Below the pieces are notes generated by a model. The model was not told the DNA's origin. It searched no databases and saw only the letters and a list, made by a program, of their open reading frames with translations. A DNA stretch of 9,611 nucleotides, taken from the NCBI GenBank assembly GCA_938015405.1, contig CALLPZ010000001.1, forward strand, positions 1 through 9,611, in the 5' to 3' direction. This DNA comes from an uncultured Pseudanabaenaceae cyanobacterium. Lineage in GTDB: Bacteria; Cyanobacteriota; Cyanobacteriia; PCC-9006; JAAUQQ01. This document shows positions 1-5,340 of the stretch, one piece after another (within the stretch, counting starts at the first letter, position 1; every line of letters begins with the position of its first letter). The position numbers and the translations under genes were made by a program.

Positions 1-750
1 TCGGGGAACGTTGAAAGAGAGAGCGATCGCAATACCAAGAAACAACAAAGCAGCTATCTTCTTAATCGGAAGATTGAAGAATAGACCAATCAATAAACTA
101 CAGCCTGCCAGGGTAAAAGCCATTGCAAACCCATTACAGCCTGGGGCAACCTCAACAGCTCCTTCAGGAAGTGAAAGATAAGGACCTTGGGCAGTTGCTG
201 TCTGTCCAATAGCTTGCAAACCATAGCGGCCCAACCAGGCCATCAAGCGTTCCAAAGCAAGCTCTGGCGTGAGCATACGGAAGATTCGAATCGCAATATA
301 GTTGAGGTCTGGGTAGAGCGCCACCAGCGTCATCAGAATTGCTCCCCAATAGCGACGAAAAAAAGTGAGCCCCCATTGACTCAAGACCAAGCCCAAAAGA
401 AGCCAAGCAAAAACGACAGCCTGCAGAGAGACAGAGAACCTAACAAGTGGGTAGGCCACAATAGCGCTCAAAGCAACACAATGACCAAGCATCCGGTCAG
501 CATCTTCAACGGAGAGCTGCTTCAAACGCTCTCTATCTTGCCAAAATGTATATCCAGCAAGGGACAGCAAGCCAAAGTTAATCACGGAATCAGATTGCCC
601 CGCCCAAATGCCAATACCAACTTGCTTCAACCAAGCAAAGCAGAAGAAAAGACCAACAATGGCAGCCATCGTGAGTAAGAATCGATGAACACTACTGAAG
701 CTCAGCTGGGCATATTGGACAACAGTTGACTGAAGGGTAGCGAGGTTCAT
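1..750 (-). CDS. Cyanoexosortase (exosortase/archaeosortase superfamily transpeptidase), C-terminus cut by window edge
   Basis: Integral membrane cysteine transpeptidase-like enzyme expected to recognise the C-terminal PTPA/PEP-type signal of exported proteins and process it at the cytoplasmic membrane. I translated the 250 residues present. They are hydrophobic, with membrane segments at about 24-48, 90-108, 110-130, 133-150, 205-226 and 231-246. The active-site region reads EVAPGCNGFAM, placing the catalytic Cys at residue 205; the conserved Arg follows in FNVPR at residue 250, the last codon in the window. The catalytic His expected further on lies beyond the left edge. The start ATG at 748-750 is the first after an in-frame stop at 775-777; no clear Shine-Dalgarno is seen. 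The neighbouring HpsJ-like and PTPA-CTERM genes support a cyanobacterial exosortase. The subtype (A, B or C) cannot be settled from a partial sequence; the HpsJ-like neighbour makes type C a reasonable guess. The family call is firm. Confidence 0.9.
   Translation of the reverse strand, partial: MNLATLQSTVVQYAQLSFSSVHRFLLTMAAIVGLFFCFAWLKQVGIGIWAGQSDSVINFGLLSLAGYTFWQDRERLKQLSVEDADRMLGHCVALSAIVAYPLVRFSVSLQAVVFAWLLLGLVLSQWGLTFFRRYWGAILMTLVALYPDLNYIAIRIFRMLTPELALERLMAWLGRYGLQAIGQTATAQGPYLSLPEGAVEVAPGCNGFAMAFTLAGCSLLIGLFFNLPIKKIAALLFLGIAIALSFNVPR
23..30. repeat. HIP1 octamer GCGATCGC (one of five)
   Basis: The palindrome GCGATCGC, highly iterated in many cyanobacterial genomes, occurs at 23-30, 3189-3196, 4708-4715, 6331-6338 and 8255-8262. 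Five copies in 9.6 kb is far above the roughly 0.15 expected for a random octamer and supports a cyanobacterial source. All five lie inside coding sequence. Confidence 0.9.
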
Positions 751-1030
751 AGCAAAAATAGAGACGAGCTTAGCTCAGACAAATCTCCAACAGAATGGAT
801 CTAAGGAGTTGGAGTTAGGAAATCTCAAAAACTCAGATTAATACGATTACTTAGCCAATTATTGGCAGGAATTCCAAGTGACTACATCAGGCCAAATACT
901 TTAGAAATCTCAACCATTTTGACTCCGCCCGGCCAACAAGATTAGCGAACTAGCTTCCTATGAAGGGCAGGGAGAAGTCAAAATCAGCTATTAGAAGAGC
1001 TACACAGCCTTAACTTAGTCAGGCCATTGC
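751..1030. other. Intergenic region upstream of the exosortase gene
   Basis: This 280-bp gap lies between the HpsJ-like stop and the exosortase start. No coding frame was judged real. Just after the HpsJ-like stop there is an imperfect hairpin at 1007-1024 (GCCT/AGGC arms with a bulge on the transcribed strand) without a following U-run, so it is at best a weak terminator or an mRNA 3' structure. A perfect 13-bp dyad at 854-866 and the palindrome GGAATTCC at 868-875 lie near where an exosortase promoter would be expected. I found no convincing -35/-10 pair, so the exosortase could be read through from the HpsJ-like gene or have its own weak promoter. Confidence 0.5.
854..866. promoter_or_regulatory. 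13-bp perfect dyad GCCAAT-T-ATTGGC, operator-like
   Basis: The sequence is a perfect inverted repeat of six bases around a central T, 104 bp upstream of the exosortase start codon. A similar-sized dyad sharing the GCCAAT half occurs at 1754-1766, 97 bp upstream of the HpsJ-like gene. The arms are too close together to form a stable RNA hairpin, so a DNA-binding site is the more natural reading. Function is inferred only from position and symmetry. Confidence 0.35.
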
Positions 1031-1657
1031 CTAACGCATACGAGGAGGCTTAGCACCAAAGCGACCCAAACCAATTAATGCAAAACCAACCACAACCAGA
1101 TTGCCAATTGTAGACATAGCTGCCTTTAGAAGGCCAGTCTTAGCATTACCTTGGAGAGTATCGGCCTGGTTAGAGAGTTGCGCACGAAGCTGATTTAACT
1201 GCTCGGACGTAACCTGCTCTTGCAATTCAGGATTTGAAGAAAGCTCGTCAAGACGTGTTTCAGCCTGTTCAGCTTGGCTATCGATGCGCTCTAAAGCTTG
1301 CTTTTGCAGAACGCTGCTATCGCGAATAGTCAACACACCAGCAAGCTGGAAGATAATGCCAACAGTAATACAGACCAAAGCCAAGCGCTTACGCCAAACC
1401 CGTCCATTCAGCAAGCCAGCCATCAACAGACCGGCACCAAAAAGGAAGATAATGCTGCGATCTGCTAGCTGCTGAGTGAAGCTTGCACGCCACTCCAAGG
1501 TGCCAAAGTTCGCAGGATAGGCTAGGACAAACATGTCAACGAGGAAGCCTATCACACAAGCAGCACCAATAATCCAAAGGATTGGCTTACTGTCGTAGGC
1601 AGCGGCAGCATTGTTAGCAACGGGATTCATCGTTGCTTTAGCCATTGATTTAGTCAT
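1031..1657 (-). CDS. HpsJ-like integral membrane protein, exosortase-associated
   Basis: A 208-residue membrane protein of the HpsJ family, whose founding member takes part in hormogonium polysaccharide production; HpsJ-like proteins also recur beside cyanoexosortases. Its biochemical role is unknown. Predicted topology: a polar N-terminal tail, a membrane segment at about 25-48, the family-like stretch LEWRASFTQQLADRS at 54-68 followed by a second segment at 68-84, a third at 91-111, a Glu/Gln/Ser-rich amphipathic region at 113-165 likely to form a helix or coiled coil outside the membrane, and a fourth segment at 176-199 ending in a basic tail. The ATG at 1655-1657 is used; M5 and M10 are possible alternatives because no strong ribosome site is visible. 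It sits between the PTPA-CTERM gene (205 bp upstream) and the exosortase (280 bp downstream), all on one strand, pointing to a shared sorting or surface-polysaccharide role. Confidence 0.8.
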   Translation of the reverse strand: MTKSMAKATMNPVANNAAAAYDSKPILWIIGAACVIGFLVDMFVLAYPANFGTLEWRASFTQQLADRSIIFLFGAGLLMAGLLNGRVWRKRLALVCITVGIIFQLAGVLTIRDSSVLQKQALERIDSQAEQAETRLDELSSNPELQEQVTSEQLNQLRAQLSNQADTLQGNAKTGLLKAAMSTIGNLVVVGFALIGLGRFGAKPPRMR

Positions 1658-1753
1658 TTCAAATAGAAGTTTAGTAGAAAGCTAAATATCTTTCTTATCT
1701 AATTACAAGTGATCCGGATTAAACAAGAAGAGACTCAAGCCTTAAAAGGAGAG

Positions 1754-1766
1754 ATATTGCCAATAT
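1754..1766. promoter_or_regulatory. 13-bp perfect dyad ATATTG-C-CAATAT, operator-like
   Basis: A perfect inverted repeat of six bases around one central base, lying 97 bp upstream of the HpsJ-like start codon in the 205-bp gap after the PTPA-CTERM gene. It resembles the dyad upstream of the exosortase in length, symmetry, shared GCCAAT core and distance to the start codon. It could bind a homodimeric regulator. No family is assigned. Confidence 0.35.
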
Positions 1767-1831
1767 ATGACTTGCCGCGAATGGATAATTACCCGCAGAT
1801 AATCACCCATTCACAAACCAAGAGACAGACA

Positions 1832-1846
1832 CCAGCAGCAAGCTGG
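1832..1846 (-). terminator. Possible hairpin 3' of the PTPA-CTERM gene
   Basis: On the transcribed strand CCAGC and GCTGG form a 5-bp GC-rich stem with a 5-base loop, starting 17 bases after the PTPA-CTERM stop codon. The downstream RNA is pyrimidine-rich (TGTCTGTCTCTTGG) but has no clean U-run. It overlaps a 10-bp palindrome, GCTGGCCAGC at 1842-1851, that would compete for pairing. It may be a weak or partial terminator, or only a stabilising 3' hairpin. Confidence 0.3.
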
Positions 1847-1862
1847 CCAGCAACAGCTACAA

Positions 1863-2450
1863 CTAGGCAGCAACCTCAGACTGTTGCTTGCGCTTGCGCA
1901 CCATGGTTGCACCCATGCCAAGCAATGCAGGCAGCAATGCAGGGGTAGGAACTTCTGTAGCAGCCAAGTCAACGGAGAAGTCGTTGTTAGTTGCCGTTTC
2001 AATACCACTGAAAGAACCAGTAGCAGTCGCCAACAAATCACCGGTAGTAGACTTAATCAGACCACCAAAATCAAAGTCAATAACGCTGATATCACCAGCC
2101 AAGGTTGGAAACACAACCGAATCTGAGCCTGCATTCAGATCAAACACAGCGTTAGTTCCCTGGTATTGAAAACCAGTAATAAAGTTAGGAATCGCTGGAT
2201 TACTAGCCAACAAGCTCACAATCGCTGTCAACGGTAAATCCTGAACACTTACGGGAGTACCAGCAGCAGAGAAGTCAGAATCAACTCCAACAACAGTAGC
2301 ATTAGAGAAATCAGCAGTTACAGCTGGAGCTGCCACAGAAAAGTCAACATTGCCACCAATGGTGAAAGCATTTGCGGAGGTCGCACCAGCAGTAACGGCA
2401 GCCACAGCAGCTACAACAGATGCTGCTTTTAGAAGGTTCTTGTTAATCAT
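1863..2450 (-). CDS. PTPA-CTERM sorting domain-containing secreted protein
   Basis: A 195-residue exported protein and the likely local substrate of the exosortase. The N-terminus is a classic Sec signal peptide: NKN, a hydrophobic Ala/Val core at about 6-22, and a probable cleavage site after SANA at residue 28. The mature part (29-165) is acidic, rich in Ala, Thr, Ser, Val and Asp, probably all-beta, and contains no Cys, His or Trp; it matches no enzyme I recognise. The C-terminus is a three-part sorting signal: PTPA at 168-171, a short hydrophobic segment to about 184, and a basic cluster RKRK at 185-188 before a short tail. Expected fate: Sec export, C-terminal processing by the exosortase, and surface or extracellular-matrix location, possibly glycosylated (family knowledge). 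The ATG is well supported by the signal peptide and by AGGTAG nearby upstream. It is the only such substrate in the window; its specific role is unknown. Confidence 0.9.
   Translation of the reverse strand: MINKNLLKAASVVAAVAAVTAGATSANAFTIGGNVDFSVAAPAVTADFSNATVVGVDSDFSAAGTPVSVQDLPLTAIVSLLASNPAIPNFITGFQYQGTNAVFDLNAGSDSVVFPTLAGDISVIDFDFGGLIKSTTGDLLATATGSFSGIETATNNDFSVDLAATEVPTPALLPALLGMGATMVRKRKQQSEVAA
1921..1944 (-). repeat. 12-bp tandem duplication inside the PTPA-CTERM sorting signal
   Basis: Two adjacent 12-base units, AGCAATGCAGGC and AGCAATGCAGGG on the plus strand, match at 11 of 12 positions and encode PALL-PALL within the C-terminal sorting helix. The duplication sets the length of the hydrophobic segment that must span or enter the membrane. 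Confidence 0.7.
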
Positions 2451-2456
2451 TTAGTT

Positions 2457-2462
2457 CTACCT
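2457..2462 (-). promoter_or_regulatory. Ribosome-binding site of the PTPA-CTERM gene
   Basis: On the minus strand AGGTAG lies just upstream of the ATG, with nine bases between AGG and the start codon. It is the clearest Shine-Dalgarno in the window and supports the chosen start. Most other genes here have none. Confidence 0.55.
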
Positions 2463-2676
2463 ACAGGATTCAAGTACTTAGAGTTTCCTAGGACTCAAAC
2501 CAGGACACCCAACAGTAAGGAGCCATGATTCTCGAACAGGTGGTAGATAGATTGCCTGGACTCAATTAAGATGCTTCTACAACGCATTCCCAGTAGGGTC
2601 AACAGGGTGGCGATGTCATTGCAACGACTTAAGAGGGCTGGACTGACTAGGCCCAGTAAATTTTGCTCTTGCAGTA

Positions 2677-2706
2677 ATAATAGGGAATATTGACCAGTAC
2701 TGACAA
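2677..2706 (-). promoter_or_regulatory. Sigma70-like promoter of the PTPA-CTERM gene
   Basis: On the minus strand TTGTCA (2706-2701) and TATTAT (2682-2677) each match the consensus at five of six positions with an 18-bp spacer. Initiation would fall near 2669, giving a leader of about 220 bases. The assignment is by eye; its position just downstream of an AAAGT box array adds support. Confidence 0.5.
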
Positions 2707-2746
2707 TCAGATCTGGGTACCTTCACTAGTATTTTACAGAGAAGGC

Positions 2747-2782
2747 AAAGTATCTAAAGTCACTTTCAAAAGTAGGCAAAGT
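2747..2782. promoter_or_regulatory. AAAGT box array (9-13-9 bp spacing), putative activator site
   Basis: On the plus strand AAAGT starts at 2747, 2756, 2769 and 2778, plus one inverted copy ACTTT at 2762-2766 that makes an 11-bp dyad with the second box. The outer two boxes belong to a 9-bp direct repeat AGGCAAAGT (2743-2751 and 2774-2782) with a 31-bp period, close to three helical turns. The array lies 40 to 76 bp upstream of the -35 element, where an activator would bind. Which protein binds is unknown. Confidence 0.4.
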
Positions 2783-2791
2783 CATACAACA

Positions 2792-2815
2792 AGAATTCCT
2801 GCTCAAGTGAATTCT
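2792..2815 (-). terminator. Hairpin at the 3' end of the glycosyltransferase operon
   Basis: Arms AGAATTC (2792-2798) and GAATTCT (2809-2815) form a perfect 7-bp stem with a 10-base loop. The structure begins within the stop codon of the last glycosyltransferase and is followed on the transcript by TGTTGT. The stem is AT-rich and the U-run poor, so termination would be inefficient at best. Confidence 0.35.
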
Positions 2816-3983
2816 AGGAGACTTCCGTCTCCAGACAGTTATTCAAAATACCTTGAATGAGCTTCCGAGTCTGACCAAGGTGAAAACGAGCATGACTCAC
2901 ATGTTCAGCCTGCTCTGCCACCTGGGCAACCTGTTGGAATTGCCCCATTAAGCGCTCGATCAACTGACTGAGAGCAGTTGCATCCTCTGGCGGCGAAAGC
3001 CAGCCTGTAACCTCTGGCTCGATCAACTCAACAGCTCCACCAGCCTGGGATGCAACGACTGGCGTCCCACAAAACATGGCTTCAACGATCACGCGGCCGA
3101 AAGGTTCCGGCGAAGTCGAGCTATGGACAACAAGGTTGCAAGCTGACATCAGCTGAGGGATATCTGAACGAAACCCCAAGAATTGAACGCGATCGCCCAA
3201 CCCTGCAGCATTCACCTGGGAATGAAGCTGCTGCACATAGTCATCCTCACCAAATAAAGCACTTCCTACCAGCAAAATAACAATGCGTGAGCGAGTCTCT
3301 GATGAGATCTGAGTAATAGCATCAATCAGCACATGCTGACCTTTCCAAGGAGACAGACGACTAAAATGCCCAATAACAAATTGTTCGGGTGAAAGACTGA
3401 GGTTTCGACGGAGTTCCTCTACCTTTCCAGGTTCTGCTTGATACTGAGCAGGATCAAATCCGTTGTAAACCACATGGCAGCGTTCGGACTTGCCACCAGC
3501 CTGAATGAACGCTTCGCGGGTTGCTTTAGAATTGGCAATGACGGCACAAGCTCTAGCATTGGCGAGGGTCACGGCAATTCGCAAGTTACTCTGGCTAAAG
3601 TGCTCTCGAGACAAAATGTCTCGCAGGTGGTACACAAATGGCTTGCCACTAAGCCAGCTGGTCAAAGCACCGACGACCAAAGCTTTGGAGGTATTGGCAT
3701 AAATGACATCGTAGTCACGGCTCAGGCGCAAACATTTCCCCAGTAAAGCAATTAAGTCACCACTACTTCCCAGCCCCTGCCACCAAGCACTGTCCTTACT
3801 GACTTTCATGCCATGATCTAGCAGGCAAGTGACCGGGATCTCAGCCTGTTCCAAACGCTGGCGAAAAGGTCCATCCTCAAACAGAGCGACAAGACAACGA
3901 TCGCCATAGGGTTTAGCCAGATCCATCAGGGATAGTTCTGCACCACCAGGTTTTCCACTTTGATCAAGGAACAGGATTCGCAT
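2814..3983 (-). CDS. GT4-family glycosyltransferase (second of a tandem paralogous pair)
   Basis: Cytoplasmic GT-B fold, retaining glycosyltransferase that would transfer a sugar from an activated donor to a growing glycan; donor and acceptor are unknown. With the start chosen here it has 389 residues, normal for GT4. The N-terminal domain begins MRILFLDQSG with the glycine-rich GGAE at 13-16. The C-terminal donor domain has FSRLSPWKGQ at 207-216, FLGFRSDIPQLM at 268-279 and the EX7E motif from E293 to E301 (EPFGRVIVE), then TGWL. The longer frame starts with GTG at 4010, adding nine residues; I prefer ATG at 3981-3983 because the adjacent paralogue starts at the matching residue (MTILFLDQSG). 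Neither has a clear ribosome site. It lies 124 bp after its paralogue and is the last gene of the glycan group before a hairpin and a new promoter. Confidence 0.88.
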   Translation of the reverse strand: MRILFLDQSGKPGGAELSLMDLAKPYGDRCLVALFEDGPFRQRLEQAEIPVTCLLDHGMKVSKDSAWWQGLGSSGDLIALLGKCLRLSRDYDVIYANTSKALVVGALTSWLSGKPFVYHLRDILSREHFSQSNLRIAVTLANARACAVIANSKATREAFIQAGGKSERCHVVYNGFDPAQYQAEPGKVEELRRNLSLSPEQFVIGHFSRLSPWKGQHVLIDAITQISSETRSRIVILLVGSALFGEDDYVQQLHSQVNAAGLGDRVQFLGFRSDIPQLMSACNLVVHSSTSPEPFGRVIVEAMFCGTPVVASQAGGAVELIEPEVTGWLSPPEDATALSQLIERLMGQFQQVAQVAEQAEHVSHARFHLGQTRKLIQGILNNCLETEVS

Positions 3984-4107
3984 GGGCAGTTTAAGGGCAA
4001 AGGGATGCACGAACTAAGGTCAGGGCAGCGTGGAGCTTTCCATTCCAGGACAAAGCTGCCACAAAATCTAGACCAGCAGCCTCCTCAAGGATGAGGAATC
4101 GCTCCAC

Positions 4108-5331
4108 CTAAGGCGGGGCAAAAGGGGGCGGAGGAGTCATCCGTTTTAGCTTTGGAGCAGACTGATGACAGAGCGGTTGACAGAGCTCGGAAATTTGGTG
4201 ATTGGTGTGATGCAAATGGAAACGCTTGGCTGCATCAACAGCTGCAGTCTGGCCCAAACGTAGTCTTAGGCTTGAGTCCGCTTGGAGCCGTTCAATGGCC
4301 TGGGCTAAGAGTTGGGAATCGCGAGGGGGAATCAGCCAACCCGTTTCACCATGGCGCAGCAACTCTGGAGCACTACCTTCTTGGGGGGCAATCACTGGCT
4401 TTCCCGCCAGCATGCCCTCTACCATAACTCGCCCAAAGGGTTCAGGCGCCCTGGGACTATGGACAATCAGATCACAGGTGGAGAGAAGTTGGGGCACATC
4501 CTCACGAAAACCAAGAAATTGAACCTGGCCTTCCAACCCTAATGCTGCCGTCTTCTGACGGAGCTTCAGACCATAATCTCCTTCACCAAACAAAGCATCT
4601 CCGACCAATAGCAGCTCAATGGAGGGGTCCTCCAATATAGCCAAGGCCTCCAACAATAACGATTGCCCTTTCCAAGGTGCAAAACGACTAAAACAGCCAA
4701 TGGTAAAGCGATCGCTCCTGATTCCTAATTTCTGCTTTAAGTCAGCAGTCGTCGCAGTATCTATGGAAAACTGTTCAGGAAGAAACCCGTTATAGATAAG
4801 CGTAGTTTGCTCAGGTTGACCACCTGCAGAAACAAAGGCTTTCTGGCTAGCCTGGGAATTGACAATCACTCGAGTTGCGCAAGCTCGAGCGAGTCGAATC
4901 AGAAAGCGATATTCCCAACGCCCAAAATGCTGCTCCGACAAAATGTCGTGGAGGTGATAGACCAGGGGCAAGCCTGTGAGTCGCTGGACAATGGCTCCCA
5001 CAACCATGGCTTTAGGAGTATTAGCATAGAGAAGTTCACAATCTTTGGCCAGGCGCAAGATACCTTGAACCGAGCGAATCAGGCTCACAGTCTCACACAA
5101 ACGGCGACGGAGCATGGAGCGGTCACGACGCGGCGGCAGCAAATCCCCCACAAGATGATGCTCAATGTTGGCTCGAGCCAATCGCTCTCGAAAAGGCCCA
5201 TCCGAAAAGAGGGCAACCTGGGCATTTGCCAAAAGGGAATCCCCTGTAGCACTGCTATGACAGAGGATATCCAGAAGGCACAGCTCTGCACCTCCCAGTT
5301 CACCACTTTGATCTAGAAAGAGAATCGTCAT
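4108..5331 (-). CDS. GT4-family glycosyltransferase (first of a tandem paralogous pair)
   Basis: Retaining GT-B glycosyltransferase of 407 residues, probably adding one sugar to the exopolysaccharide or glycoprotein glycan made by this locus. Visible motifs: MTILFLDQSG and GGAE at the N-terminus, YHLHDILS at 125-132, SRFAPWKGQ at 215-223, FLGFREDVPQLL at 272-283, EX7E from E297 to E305 (EPFGRVMVE), and TGWL at 330-333. It is a paralogue of the next gene: in a hand alignment of residues 270-349 with 266-345 of the neighbour, 49 of 80 positions are identical. It ends in a Pro-rich tail (TPPPPFAPP) absent from its neighbour. The ATG lies only 9 bases after the stop of the upstream oxygenase, so the two are very likely cotranscribed and possibly translationally coupled. 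The specific linkage formed cannot be told from sequence. Confidence 0.9.
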   Translation of the reverse strand: MTILFLDQSGELGGAELCLLDILCHSSATGDSLLANAQVALFSDGPFRERLARANIEHHLVGDLLPPRRDRSMLRRRLCETVSLIRSVQGILRLAKDCELLYANTPKAMVVGAIVQRLTGLPLVYHLHDILSEQHFGRWEYRFLIRLARACATRVIVNSQASQKAFVSAGGQPEQTTLIYNGFLPEQFSIDTATTADLKQKLGIRSDRFTIGCFSRFAPWKGQSLLLEALAILEDPSIELLLVGDALFGEGDYGLKLRQKTAALGLEGQVQFLGFREDVPQLLSTCDLIVHSPRAPEPFGRVMVEGMLAGKPVIAPQEGSAPELLRHGETGWLIPPRDSQLLAQAIERLQADSSLRLRLGQTAAVDAAKRFHLHHTNHQISELCQPLCHQSAPKLKRMTPPPPFAPP

Positions 5332-5340
5332 GGCTGTGCC

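Larger units (their letters stand above)
2451..2813. other. 363-bp intergenic regulatory region between the glycan genes and the sorting module
   Basis: No convincing gene is seen here. Reading on the minus strand it holds, in order, a hairpin overlapping the upstream glycosyltransferase stop (2792-2815), an AAAGT box array (2747-2782), a sigma70-like promoter (2677-2706), a leader of about 220 bases, and a ribosome-binding site (2457-2462). The layout suggests that the PTPA-CTERM gene is transcribed separately from the glycosyltransferase operon. Confidence 0.6.

Noticed and set aside
187..678. Long open frame on the plus strand opposite the exosortase
   Set aside because: Its product is low-complexity, hydrophilic and resembles nothing known, whereas the opposite strand encodes a clear exosortase with active-site motifs. 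It is an antisense shadow.
766..776. GAGC-TAA-GCTC hairpin followed by a T-run just before the exosortase start, as a terminator
   Set aside because: The stem is only four pairs, and a terminator within 25 bases of the start codon would leave no room for a promoter. A chance match is more likely.
2495..2587. 30-codon minus-strand ORF in the PTPA-CTERM leader
   Set aside because: It has an ATG but no separated ribosome site, and its product has no recognisable feature. An ORF of this length is expected by chance in a leader of this size.
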